Below are positions 8,655-17,821 of a stretch of 64,000 bases of DNA, piece by piece; position 1 is the stretch's first letter, and every line of letters starts with the position of its first letter. The translations under genes and the position numbers were made by a program. Under the pieces are notes generated by a model. The model did not search any database. It had not been told where the DNA came from and saw only the letters and a list, made by a program, of their open reading frames with translations. Source of the DNA: Clostridiaceae bacterium OM02-2AC (GTDB lineage Bacteria; Bacillota_I; Bacilli_A; Erysipelotrichales; Erysipelotrichaceae); NCBI GenBank assembly GCA_003481775.1, contig QULU01000028.1, positions 1-64,000 on the forward strand. The letters are read 5' to 3'.

Positions 8655-11000
8655 TCAGCAGTTTTGCTGCCAGAATTGTTTTACAGCCTCATGCAGACGG
8701 TTAGGATCGTTAATGACTTCAAACGGGCGCATGTGCGGAGGTAACAGCCGCTGGTAAAACGGGGTGGTAAAACGCTCATCGATCAGCAATACAATACCGA
8801 CGTCACTGTGTGAGCGAATGACGCGTCCTGCCGCCTGCAGTACCTTGTTCATGCCGGGAACCTGATAGGCATAGGCATATCCCATTTCGTTCACCTCTTC
8901 AAAATGGTCACGCAGTAAATCCTGCTGGGGATTGACCTGTGGCAGTCCAACACCGATGATGATGGTGCCAATCAGCTTTTCGCCCTTCAAATCAATGCCC
9001 TCCGAAAACATACCGCCCAGTACACAGAAAAGCACATGAAGCTCGTCTGTTGTATCAAAATGTGAGAGGAATTCCTGCTTTTCCTCTTCTCCCATGCCGC
9101 TTTCCTGAACCGTCACATGAATATCGGGAAACTGTTCGCAGAAGGTCTCTGCCACCTGCTTCATATAGGCGTAGCTGGGAAGAAAGACGATGTAATTTCC
9201 TGCTCTGGCACAAACTGTCGCATGAATCATCGCGGCAATCGGCACCAAACTAGCACTGCGGTTTCGATATCTGGTGGAGATGGCGTCACATAATATGATC
9301 CTGCGTTTCTCTGCGGAAAACGGAGAGGGAAGAAACAGCTTTCTGTTTTCCCTGGTTCCACCCAGCAAATCAAGATAGTAATCGATGGGAGAAAGCGTAG
9401 CTGAAAAGAAGACGGTGCTGCGCCCCAGCGCACAGCTTTCCTTCAATGGATGTGCCGGGTTCAGGCAAAGCTGCTTTACGATGACATCCGTGCCCTGCCG
9501 TTCAACGCAGGTGATAAAATCCTCATCATAAAACTCAGAGATCCGATTGTAGTTGATACAGGAGAAATACAGGTCACGCAGCTCCTCATCATGGGTATCC
9601 TCATGCTCACTCTGCAGATAGATGTCCATCTGTTCAATGACCTCTGCCAGCCGCTGTCTGATGGAGAGAATCGGCTCCTTCTGATGCATGAAATCCCTGC
9701 CTTCCTCCTCACATTCCTTTTTCAATCGCAGAAACTCACGATTGACAGCGCGCAATGCAGCATGCAGTGGTTTTCGCTGCTTCGGAATATTGCGGGCAGC
9801 CATGAGAAATGCCGCCTTGTTCAGCTCTGTGCTGTACATGCTTCTGGCGCGGTCCACCAGATTGTGGGCTTCATCTACCAAAAAGACATACTCTCCCTTT
9901 TCCATAAAAAACCGTTTCAGATATACCCGTGGATCAAATACATAATTATAATCACAGACGATCACATCACTGTACAGGCTTGCATCAAGGCTCAGCTCAA
10001 AGGGGCAGATGCAATGCTCCTGTGCTTTTTTCTCAATGGCAGCACGCTCCATGAACTGTGTTTCTTGCAGCAGCTCATACAGGGCATCCTGACAGCGGTC
10101 ATAATAGCCCTTTGCATAGGGGCATACCTCAGGATCACAGTTACGCACATCCTGAAAGCAGATTTTGTCCTTCGCGGTAATTGCTACACTTTTGAAGGCG
10201 ACCTCCTGCTGGTAAAGCAACCGCAGGGTATCGTAAGCAACCGAGGCGGTTACATTCTTCGCACACAGATAAAATACCTTTTCCGCTTTTCCCTCACCGA
10301 TTGCTTTCAAAGACGGAAACAGTGTGGAAATCGTCTTTCCGATTCCGGTAGGCGCCGAGGCGAACAGCTTTTCCCGGTCCAGAATGGTTTTGTATACGGC
10401 GATTGCAAAATCACGCTGTCCACTGCGGTATTCCGCAAATGGAAACTGCAGCTTCTTCAGGGTTGTGGAAGCACTGATTTTTAAATCTATGCTGAGAGCC
10501 GCCCATTTCACATAGCGCCGCAGGGTATCCATATAGAATTCCTCCAGCTCCTCCCGGGTCTTCTCCTCCTCGAATTTTTTTATCTCCTCGGTATCGATCT
10601 GATAATAGGTCATCTGAATACGGATAAAGGGGGCATCGTGCTCCTGCAGATACATATGCCCATAGCAGTAGGCCTGTGCCTGATGTACCTGAATGGGATT
10701 CGTCAGCTCAGACAAGGGGATGGCAGTGGTTTTGATCTCCTCAATGATCACAGCGTCCGCTTCCTTTCGCACACCATCTGCACGTCCTTCAATTTCAAAC
10801 AGGATATCCTCCAGCTGCGTAGTCAGCTTCAGGAATACTTCACTTTCATAATCTCCCTGTGCCCTGCCCTGCAGCATGCGATGAATCCGGCTGCCCAGAT
10901 TCGCACGCTCGATGGATGGTGCTGTGCTCACCAGATCGCCGCCGATCCATACCGATTCTACCAGAGCGCGTACGGACATTTTGCATCGATACACACGCAT
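8655..11000 (-). CDS. DinG/XPD-like Fe-S helicase with N-terminal Cas4/RecB-like nuclease domain
   Basis: This is a 781-residue superfamily-2 DNA helicase. The N-terminus (about 1-150) has a PD-(D/E)XK nuclease pattern, GRADGV followed by IEEIKTT. The helicase part has Walker A SAPTGIGKT (about residue 215), four closely spaced cysteines (C-x6-C-x4-C-x8-C in the FQDVRNCDPEVCPYAKGYYDRC region) typical of the XPD/DinG 4Fe-4S cluster, a DEAH box VDEAHNL, EGIDLKGE and motif VI QAAGRVIRS. The start at ATG 11000 has an AGGAGGAGGG site. It probably acts in DNA repair or recombination, 5'-3' unwinding by family analogy. It is monocistronic and convergent to the decayed region. Confidence 0.88.
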   Translation of the reverse strand: MRVYRCKMSVRALVESVWIGGDLVSTAPSIERANLGSRIHRMLQGRAQGDYESEVFLKLTTQLEDILFEIEGRADGVRKEADAVIIEEIKTTAIPLSELTNPIQVHQAQAYCYGHMYLQEHDAPFIRIQMTYYQIDTEEIKKFEEEKTREELEEFYMDTLRRYVKWAALSIDLKISASTTLKKLQFPFAEYRSGQRDFAIAVYKTILDREKLFASAPTGIGKTISTLFPSLKAIGEGKAEKVFYLCAKNVTASVAYDTLRLLYQQEVAFKSVAITAKDKICFQDVRNCDPEVCPYAKGYYDRCQDALYELLQETQFMERAAIEKKAQEHCICPFELSLDASLYSDVIVCDYNYVFDPRVYLKRFFMEKGEYVFLVDEAHNLVDRARSMYSTELNKAAFLMAARNIPKQRKPLHAALRAVNREFLRLKKECEEEGRDFMHQKEPILSIRQRLAEVIEQMDIYLQSEHEDTHDEELRDLYFSCINYNRISEFYDEDFITCVERQGTDVIVKQLCLNPAHPLKESCALGRSTVFFSATLSPIDYYLDLLGGTRENRKLFLPSPFSAEKRRIILCDAISTRYRNRSASLVPIAAMIHATVCARAGNYIVFLPSYAYMKQVAETFCEQFPDIHVTVQESGMGEEEKQEFLSHFDTTDELHVLFCVLGGMFSEGIDLKGEKLIGTIIIGVGLPQVNPQQDLLRDHFEEVNEMGYAYAYQVPGMNKVLQAAGRVIRSHSDVGIVLLIDERFTTPFYQRLLPPHMRPFEVINDPNRLHEAVKQFWQQNC

Positions 11001-11210
11001 CCCTCCTCCTGTTTCACTTCTGTACTGTAATTTTAGTCGTTTTTCTATGATTATGCAATGCAAGTACGGTATAATATACAGGGAAAAGATAACAATTCAC
11101 CGTAAAATGCCGTCACTGTATGCAGTGCTGCATCGCATCTGCTTTCAGCTACCTGCAGTATCTGCCGATATGTAGGCGTGAATGGTTACAGGAAAAAGTG
11201 AGGAATGTGT

Positions 11211-12179
11211 ATGAAAGAATTCATAATCAATGAAAATGATGCGGATCAGCGCGTGGATAAATTCATTCAGAAAACGATGAAAACCATGCCGAAGAGCCTG
11301 ATGTATAAATATATAAGGAATAAGAAAATCAAGGTGAACAGGAAGCGCTGTGAAATTTCCCAGCGTCTGCAGGCAGGAGACAGCATGCAGTGCTACATTC
11401 CTGAAGAATTTTATGAAACAGCTACCGCCCGCAGCTTTCTACAGGTGCCGTATGCACTGGATGTGGTTTATGAGGATGCATCCATTTTGCTGCTCAATAA
11501 GCCGAAGGGCTTACGTGCGCACAGCGATACCAGTGAGGTGCAGGATAATCTGGCAGACCGTGTATTGCATTATCTGTATCGCAAGAATGAATATGATCCA
11601 GCCGTTGAACAGAGCTTTACGCCTGCCTTGTGTCATCGCATTGACCGCAATACACAGGGACTGGTGATTGCGGCGAAAACAGCGGCGGCGCTTCGCTGTA
11701 TGAATGAGAAGATCGCCCTTCGTCAGGTGGAAAAGAAATATCTGTGCATCGTGCAGGGGGTACTGCAGAAAAAGCAGGATCGCATCGTGCTGTATCATCG
11801 CAAAAATGAACAGAATACAGCAGAGGTCATCGACCATGAGCAGGAAGGCTATACCCGTATGGAAACAAGCTATCGCACACTGCAGGAGGCCGCGGGCTGT
11901 TCGCTGGTCGAGGTGGAGCTGCACAGTGGAAAAAGTCATCAGATTCGCGCCCTTATGAGCTGGCTGGGACATCCGCTGTTGGGGGATGTGAAGTACGGGG
12001 CGAATAAGACAAAGGAGAAGACATATCAGGCGCTATGTGCATATCATGTGGCATTTCGGTTTCAGGGCGATGCCTGCTGTTTGCAGTATCTGAACAACCG
12101 GACATTTGAGCTTCATGACACGGATGTGGAACAGCAGTTTGCCAGAGTGGGGAAGGGATGTCTGAAAAAATGCAGATAA
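11211..12179 (+). CDS. RluA-family pseudouridine synthase (RluC/D-like)
   Basis: This 322-residue enzyme isomerises uridine to pseudouridine in RNA, by family 23S rRNA or tRNA. An N-terminal S4 RNA-binding domain (about 8-60, RVDKFIQKT...IRNKKIKVN) is followed by the catalytic domain with HRIDRNTQG (about 143-151, catalytic Asp) and the conserved ELHSGKSHQIRALMSWLGHPLLGD. The usual HRLDxxTSG is altered to HRIDRNTQG, still within family variation. The start at 11211 is preferred over ATG 11205 because of spacing from GTGAGG. It is divergent from the helicase gene. The exact target uridine cannot be assigned. Confidence 0.9.
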   Translation: MKEFIINENDADQRVDKFIQKTMKTMPKSLMYKYIRNKKIKVNRKRCEISQRLQAGDSMQCYIPEEFYETATARSFLQVPYALDVVYEDASILLLNKPKGLRAHSDTSEVQDNLADRVLHYLYRKNEYDPAVEQSFTPALCHRIDRNTQGLVIAAKTAAALRCMNEKIALRQVEKKYLCIVQGVLQKKQDRIVLYHRKNEQNTAEVIDHEQEGYTRMETSYRTLQEAAGCSLVEVELHSGKSHQIRALMSWLGHPLLGDVKYGANKTKEKTYQALCAYHVAFRFQGDACCLQYLNNRTFELHDTDVEQQFARVGKGCLKKCR

Positions 12180-12259
12180 TTACTACAATCCTCTGAATGC
12201 AGGTGGTGAAGGGATCACTGACAGGAAATAAATGCCAGCTAAAAATTACATGAAATCGT

Positions 12260-12287
12260 TTGCTTTTATAAAAAAGAGGTGTATAAT
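12260..12287 (+). promoter_or_regulatory. Promoter of the Kef-type antiporter gene
   Basis: TTGCTT (12260-12265), 16-bp spacer and TATAAT (12282-12287), 31 nt before the ATG. Confidence 0.65.
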
Positions 12288-12318
12288 CAGTTAAGTTGAA
12301 AATAAAAGGAGAGAGTTT

Positions 12319-13575
12319 ATGGAATCTTATCGTTACCTGCTGGACGTGGCGCTGATTCTGCTCAGTACGAAGGTGTTCGGACTGCTGACAAGAAGAATTG
12401 AAATGCCGCAGGTCGTTGGGGCACTGGTTGCAGGACTGCTGCTGGGGCCGGCATGCTTTAATATTGTACAGGAATCGGAATTCCTGGATCATATCGCGGA
12501 AATCGGCGTTATCGTACTGATGTTTTCCGCAGGTCTGGAAACGGATATATCAGAGCTGAAGAAAAGCGGAAGAAACAGCTTTGTCATTGCTGTCATCGGT
12601 GTACTGGTTCCGCTGCTTGCCGGCTATGTGCTGGCATCCTTCTTCAATACGGAGCCGGAGGCATTCCTGCAGAATATGTTCATCGGTGTCATATTGACAG
12701 CGACCTCCGTCAGCATCTCGGTAGAAACGCTGAAGGAAATGGGAAAGCTGTCCACACCGAGTGGAAATGCCATCCTTGGTGCAGCATTGATTGATGATAT
12801 TTTGGGAATTGTCGCCTTGACCATTATTACCGGTATGGCGGATACGAGTGTACAGCTTACAGAGGTTATGCTGAAAATCGTTGCCTTCTTCGTACTGGCT
12901 GTTATTGTTGGTATTTTTGCACGTAAGGGAATCGAAAAGCTATTTGACCGTTATCAGAAGGTACATCGCCGTTTTTCTATTCTAAGCTTTGCCTTCTGTC
13001 TGCTGTTTGCCTATGTTGCGGAAGCCTACTTCGGAGTTGCGGATATCACCGGTGCATTTATTGCCGGGCTGATTATCAGCGGTACGAGTCGCTGCAACTA
13101 TGTGCAGATGCGTATTGAAACACTGTCCTATCTATTGATTTCACCGGTGTTCTTTGCCAGCATCGGATTGAAGGTTGTGCTGCCGGAAATGAGTACCAGC
13201 ATTATGATATTCTCTGTACTGCTTCTGGTTCTGGCAATTCTGACAAAGATCGTCGGCTGCGGTCTGGGAGCGAAGCTTTGCCGGTATGAGAACATACAGA
13301 GTCTTCGCATCGGAATCGGCATGGTATCCCGTGGGGAGGTAGCTCTGATCGTTGCCAGCAAGGGCATGAAGGTTGGCTTGATGAATGAGGCATTTTTCGG
13401 CCCGATTATCATTATGGTCGTACTGACGACCGTGGTAACACCGATATTGCTGAAAATTGTCTTTAAGGATCGTGAAAATGACCCGGATGTTTATGCATCC
13501 TCAGAGCTGATTGAAGATTATGAGAAGATCGAGCAGAACGAAAAGCTGGCACAGAAGGTGCTGGAGCAGAGCTGA
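12319..13575 (+). CDS. CPA2-family cation/proton antiporter (Kef/Nap-like)
   Basis: This 418-residue integral membrane protein has about 12 hydrophobic segments. The N-terminal helices carry MPQVVGALVAGLLLGP, typical of Kef/NapA antiporters. Further on are LTATSVSISVETL and the core IDDILGIV (about residues 155-162), whose acidic pair corresponds to the ion-binding site in the NapA fold. The C-terminus ends with a short charged tail (about 380-418) and has no TrkA-N domain, so regulation differs from KefB/C. It has an AAAGGAGAGAG ribosome site and its own promoter and terminator. It exchanges Na+ or K+ for H+; the ion is unresolved. Confidence 0.88.
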   Translation: MESYRYLLDVALILLSTKVFGLLTRRIEMPQVVGALVAGLLLGPACFNIVQESEFLDHIAEIGVIVLMFSAGLETDISELKKSGRNSFVIAVIGVLVPLLAGYVLASFFNTEPEAFLQNMFIGVILTATSVSISVETLKEMGKLSTPSGNAILGAALIDDILGIVALTIITGMADTSVQLTEVMLKIVAFFVLAVIVGIFARKGIEKLFDRYQKVHRRFSILSFAFCLLFAYVAEAYFGVADITGAFIAGLIISGTSRCNYVQMRIETLSYLLISPVFFASIGLKVVLPEMSTSIMIFSVLLLVLAILTKIVGCGLGAKLCRYENIQSLRIGIGMVSRGEVALIVASKGMKVGLMNEAFFGPIIIMVVLTTVVTPILLKIVFKDRENDPDVYASSELIEDYEKIEQNEKLAQKVLEQS

Positions 13576-13650
13576 TAGCTTTCGCAAGCTGTGCAAAGAG
13601 CAGGAAGCCGGACAATCATCGAATACCTTACATGCGATACTGCTTTCCTA

Positions 13651-13782
13651 TATAAATATAGAAGAGGATACCCACGGTTATAAATATAGGAGAGAAGATC
13701 CACGCAAATTCAAATTAGCAGCCTTATCTATATAGATATAAAGTAATATCCACGAAAACTTCAACGTGGCAGGCTTTATCCA
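13651..13782. repeat. Degenerate tandem repeats downstream of the antiporter
   Basis: Three diverged copies start with TATAAATATA or TATAGATATA, at 13651, 13679 and 13731, and each continues to a CCACG core. The last two are about 52 bp apart and align over most of that length, ending GCAGCCTTATC and GCAGGCTTTATC. The last copy overlaps the left arm of a terminator. No function is apparent; it may be a decayed duplication of a 3' UTR. Confidence 0.55.
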
Positions 13783-13806
13783 TTCGGATGAGGCCTGCTT
13801 TTTTTT
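13769..13806 (+). terminator. Terminator downstream of the antiporter gene
   Basis: GCAGGC (13769-13774) pairs with GCCTGC (13793-13798), with inner TCC/GGA pairing, then eight T. Confidence 0.85.
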
Positions 13807-14472
13807 ACAGCTGTATGAGTTTGATACAGCAGGGTGATTGCAGGAAGCCATATAGGAAATCTTATGTATCCTCTGTAAGATATCCCTGTACAGACAGCGT
13901 GCTTTCTTCATGGAAATAATCAGCCGTGAGGCAACGGAATGCTTTTTTGCAAGGGGATGCTTTCCTGCATTGCGAATGAAATGTCTGCTATGTGGGCAGG
14001 ATAAAAGCAGGAATCTCTTGAGCCGTTCTGCCTGTGTGCGCCTCTTTCATGGTCCGCAAACAGCTTTGCCATATACGCTGTGGGGTATTCTTTTTACAAT
14101 CGCTGAAAAATTAAGATAATTTATGTTTTGTTTATATTTTACATAATTGAAATTTTCAACTGTGGATTATGGAACAGCATGTATGACAGCAGCTTTTAAA
14201 CAGCATTTTAAAACAGAAACAACATGCAACAGCTGTGTACAGAAAAAGGGGTTTCAGTATCGCTTTGTTTACAAATTTTTCATAAGGTAAAAAATACACG
14301 AAAAAAGGGTGGAAAACCGCAATTTTTACAGGGGTTTTGCGGAACCGATTTCATAATAAAAAGGAGTGAATTCTTTGCTTGCACACCAAAATAAAAAGGT
14401 GTATACTTCTAGAAGTTTGGTGAACGGCCAAACAAATCGGTGATATAATAAGGATAAAGGAGGTGTCGTTTT
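13807..14472 (+). promoter_or_regulatory. Long leader of the V/A-ATPase operon with promoter and inverted repeats
   Basis: About 660 bp without a supported gene; the short open frame at 13910-14119 has no ribosome site. Close to the operon there are a perfect TATAAT (14444-14449), a perfect 12-bp palindrome ACTTCTAGAAGT (14405-14416), an inverted repeat GTTTGG...CCAAAC (14415-14433) and ACACC...GGTGT (14383-14402). The first two overlap the expected -35, where no good TTGACA is present. This suggests activator- or repressor-controlled transcription. The regulator is unknown. Confidence 0.45.
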
Positions 14473-14784
14473 TTGGAAGAAATCATTCGTAAAATCGTAG
14501 ATGCCGACAAGCAGGCAAGAGCGCGTGTTGAGCAGAAACAGCAGGAACGCCACAATATCCAGAATCTGATACAGGACCAGAGTATGGAAATCAGAGAAAA
14601 GTATCGAAAGGAAACAGAAGACTGTATAGCAAAGAAGCGCGAACAGATGGACGCGGATTTACAAAACGCTATGCAGCAGGAAGAAACCGTCTATGAGGAA
14701 TCGCTCAATGCTCTCCAGCAAAAATATGAGGAGCATAAGGAGGAGTGGGTTTCACAGATTGTAAAACGAACGCTGGCGATGTAG
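14473..14784 (+). CDS. V/A-type ATPase peripheral-stalk subunit G/H-like
   Basis: A 103-residue, highly charged, almost entirely alpha-helical coiled-coil protein (EEIIRKIVDADKQARARVEQKQQE...), first gene of the ATPase operon. Size, position and composition fit the stalk subunit that pairs with subunit E (AhaH/NtpF class); sequence similarity in this class is weak, so the assignment rests largely on context. The start is TTG at 14473 with a strong AAGGAGGTG site (14458-14466). No earlier ATG is available in frame. Confidence 0.75.
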   Translation: MEEIIRKIVDADKQARARVEQKQQERHNIQNLIQDQSMEIREKYRKETEDCIAKKREQMDADLQNAMQQEETVYEESLNALQQKYEEHKEEWVSQIVKRTLAM

Positions 14785-14823
14785 CCGTGTGTTCGCCTGT
14801 ACACGTTGGGAGGTGATGTGTAT

Positions 14824-15870
14824 ATGAGTATGGCAGAGGGTGTTATTGTGGCGAAGGCCAGAAGCATGCATGGGGAAGCGCTGAGTGAAGAAATGTATCA
14901 GGAACTGCTGCATAAGAAAAGCGTGGCGGAAATCGCCGGTTACCTGAAGCATGAGACCTCCTACGCTCCTGCCCTGAAGGATGTGCGTGAGAACAATATT
15001 CACCGAGGTCAGCTGGAAAGTATCCTGCGACAGGAGATTTTCAAGAAAACCATGAAATTGTACCGCTATGCGGATGCGGCCATGAAGCCGTATTACCGGC
15101 TGCATATGCAGCAGATTGAAATCGATTTGATTCTTTCTCGAATCCGGGTACTGATTTCCCAGGAGTACGAAGCGGCCATTGCGGAATTTCCTATCTTTTT
15201 AAAGCCGTACACCAGCTTTGATCTGCTGCGGCTGGGAAATGTTCATAGCTATGATGAGCTGCTGGATGTATTGAAACATACGATGTATTATGCAATTCTG
15301 CTTCCTTACCGTGTGAAAAAGGGTGAGGAAAATGATATTGACTATACAAAGATTGAAACACAGCTGCAGGTGCAGCATTACACCCATACCTTTCAGGTGA
15401 TTGACAAAACGCTGAAGGGAAAAAGCAGAAAAGCAGTCAAGCAGTATTTTGCGACACAAATCGAGCTGAGCAACATTGAAAAGATTTACCGCTACAAAAA
15501 ATACTTCAATGCCCGTGAGGATGTCATACGGGAATCCCTGGTACCGGTGCATGAGCATCTGTCCGCCGCATTTGTGGAAGAGCTGATTGCGCAGCCGAAT
15601 GCGCGTGCATTTATCAAGCTGTTACAAAGCAGCACGTATCGTCTGGGAATTGAGGATATGGAGAAGGATTATGTATATATCGAACACTATACCGATTCCT
15701 TTCTGTATGCATTGGCAAAGAAGAATATCTATTATTCTCTTGATGCCCCCCTGGTATATTCCAGCTATCTGTATACCGCAGAGCGTGAGCTGGAAAATAT
15801 CATCAATATTATTGAAGGTGTGCGTTATCATGTATCCATTGAGGATATGGAGCGCATGCTGATCTACTAG
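14824..15870 (+). CDS. ntpC: V/A-type ATPase subunit C (central-stalk socket)
   Basis: A 348-residue soluble, helix-rich protein of the V-ATPase C / archaeal AtpC (subunit d) class. It forms the funnel between the proteolipid ring and the D/F axle. The N-terminus (VIVAKARSMHGEALSEEMYQELL) and the tail (YTAERELENIINIIEGVRY, matching the ENxxxIxxG-type C-terminal motif) are family features. The start at ATG 14824 has GGGAGGTGAT upstream; an upstream TTG overlaps that site. It sits between the stalk gene and subunit I, whereas the Enterococcus order places C after E. Confidence 0.88.
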   Translation: MSMAEGVIVAKARSMHGEALSEEMYQELLHKKSVAEIAGYLKHETSYAPALKDVRENNIHRGQLESILRQEIFKKTMKLYRYADAAMKPYYRLHMQQIEIDLILSRIRVLISQEYEAAIAEFPIFLKPYTSFDLLRLGNVHSYDELLDVLKHTMYYAILLPYRVKKGEENDIDYTKIETQLQVQHYTHTFQVIDKTLKGKSRKAVKQYFATQIELSNIEKIYRYKKYFNAREDVIRESLVPVHEHLSAAFVEELIAQPNARAFIKLLQSSTYRLGIEDMEKDYVYIEHYTDSFLYALAKKNIYYSLDAPLVYSSYLYTAERELENIINIIEGVRYHVSIEDMERMLIY

Positions 15871-15884
15871 AAAGGAGAATGTTC

Positions 15885-17807
15885 ATGGCAATTTCAAAAA
15901 TGAAACTGGTCAACATCCTTGCGGATAATGAATATCTCAACGATGTACTTTTGAAATTCGTGGAACTGGATTACTTTCATCCGGAACCGGCCAGTAAGTT
16001 TGTGGACAGTGTACACGGACTTACCACGCTGAGTGATGAAAACCCGATTACCGATGTACTGACGCATTTCAATGAGGTGCTGCAGGACATGGATATGACG
16101 CTTCCGGTGAAGGACGTAAAAAATGGTGCGTATGATCTGGAAGGCATCCGCAAGTATATTGATTCTATCCACGAGCGCTTTGAAAACGGGGCTGCAATAC
16201 GCCGCGAGCTGGAGACTGTTATCCAGGAAAACCGCGATGCGCTGACGCAGGTCCGCAATATAGAAAGCATTGATTTGAATCTGGATGATCTGTTTGAATG
16301 CAAGTATATCAAGATTCGTTTCGGAAGACTGCCGATCGACAGTGTCGAGAAGCTGCAGTATTACCGCAACCGCCCGTTTGTATTCAAGTCATTCAGTACG
16401 GATGATACGTATAGCTGGTGTGTATATTTCACGACCGCGAAATACGAGGGAGATGTGGACAATATTTTCTCCTCTCTGTACTTTGAACGTATTCGTATTC
16501 CGGAATTCGTCCATGGAAATCCGATTCAGGCCAAAGAGAATCTGCAGGAGGAAATCGACAACGATCTCAAGCAGCTGCAGCATGTCAATGAAGTTATTGA
16601 AGCTCTGAAGGCAGAATGCATTGACAATTTCGCTGACATCAAGGCGGAACTGGAGTTTATAAACCATACCTTTGAAGCCAGAAAATATGTACTGGGTCTA
16701 GGAGAAAGATTCTCCATTACAGGTTTTGTGGTTGAAGAAGATGTGCCAAAATTGAAGGAATCATTCTCAAATTTGAAGGAGGTGGAAATCGAAGTCAGGC
16801 CTGCCCATAGCGACAAGCGACTTTCGCCTCCGACCAAATTAAAGAATGGGTGGTTTGCCAGGCCCTTCTCGATGTTTGTAGAAATGTATGGCACCCCCGA
16901 GTATGAGGGAATCGATCCAACGCCCTTTGTAGCGTTCACGTATTCTCTTCTGTTCGGTATCATGTTTGGAGATCTGGGACAGGGTCTTGTACTGATCCTG
17001 GTTGGATATCTGTTTTATAAATGGAAAGGAATGCGGCTTGGGGAAATCGGTATGCGTATCGGTATCTTCTCCAGTATCTTCGGCGTTGTATACGGTTCTG
17101 TATTCGGCAACGAGGAGCTGCTGAATCCGTTGTATAAAACTGTGTTTGGTCTATCTGAGAAGCCGGTTGAGGTTATGACCAGCAACTTCATTCCCGTACT
17201 GCTTGTCATGGCAGTGGGTCTGGGAGCTGTTTTGATCGTCATCAGCATCGGCATCAATCTGTATCTGCAGATTAAAAACAAAAACTATGGCGAGCTGTTC
17301 TTTTCCCAGAACGGAATCGCCGGACTTGTCTTCTATATTTCTTTGGTTGGAGGAGGCGCTTATCAGCTGATGAGCCAAACCAGCGTCATCACCAATCCGC
17401 TCTTTGCCATTGTCTTTCTGCTTGTACCGCTGGTACTGATTTTCCTGAAAGAGGCACTGGAAAGAAAAATGGAGAAAAAGGAGATGTTTCCGGATGGCTT
17501 TGGAGGCTTCTTTGTGGAAAGCTTCTTCGAGCTGTTTGAAATCTGTCTGTCCTTTATTACCAATACCATCTCCTATCTGCGTGTCGGCGGCTTCGTCCTG
17601 TCACATGCCGGTATGATGATGGCAGTTATGCTGATTATGGACATGGCCGGAGGTGCCGGATGGATCGTGATGATTCTCGGTAATATCTTCGTCATGTGTC
17701 TGGAGGGTATGATTGTCGGAATCCAGGTGCTTCGTCTGGAATTCTATGAAATGTTCTCCCGTTATTTCACGGGGAACGGAATTATGTTTAAATCACTGAA
17801 TGATTAA
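15885..17807 (+). CDS. ntpI: V/A-type ATPase membrane subunit I (a-subunit)
   Basis: A 640-residue subunit with a soluble, coiled-coil N-terminal half (1 to about 340) that anchors the stalks, followed by 7-8 membrane helices forming the ion half-channels. Conserved features are PTPFVAFTYSLLFGIMFGDLGQG (start of the membrane domain) and TISYLRVGGFVLSHAGM, where the arginine is the essential ion-path residue. ATG 15885 gives a 7-nt spacing from AAAGGAG; ATG 15879 would be too close. It is tightly spaced within the operon. Confidence 0.94.
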   Translation: MAISKMKLVNILADNEYLNDVLLKFVELDYFHPEPASKFVDSVHGLTTLSDENPITDVLTHFNEVLQDMDMTLPVKDVKNGAYDLEGIRKYIDSIHERFENGAAIRRELETVIQENRDALTQVRNIESIDLNLDDLFECKYIKIRFGRLPIDSVEKLQYYRNRPFVFKSFSTDDTYSWCVYFTTAKYEGDVDNIFSSLYFERIRIPEFVHGNPIQAKENLQEEIDNDLKQLQHVNEVIEALKAECIDNFADIKAELEFINHTFEARKYVLGLGERFSITGFVVEEDVPKLKESFSNLKEVEIEVRPAHSDKRLSPPTKLKNGWFARPFSMFVEMYGTPEYEGIDPTPFVAFTYSLLFGIMFGDLGQGLVLILVGYLFYKWKGMRLGEIGMRIGIFSSIFGVVYGSVFGNEELLNPLYKTVFGLSEKPVEVMTSNFIPVLLVMAVGLGAVLIVISIGINLYLQIKNKNYGELFFSQNGIAGLVFYISLVGGGAYQLMSQTSVITNPLFAIVFLLVPLVLIFLKEALERKMEKKEMFPDGFGGFFVESFFELFEICLSFITNTISYLRVGGFVLSHAGMMMAVMLIMDMAGGAGWIVMILGNIFVMCLEGMIVGIQVLRLEFYEMFSRYFTGNGIMFKSLND

Positions 17808-17821
17808 AAGGAGGAACTATC

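Noticed and set aside
9450..10484. 344-codon open frame antisense to the nuclease-helicase gene
   Set aside because: It lies wholly opposite a gene with all helicase motifs, has no ribosome site and no family resemblance; it is a codon-bias shadow.
13910..14119. 69-codon open frame before the V-ATPase operon
   Set aside because: No ribosome site or conserved pattern; surrounding sequence looks like a regulatory leader.
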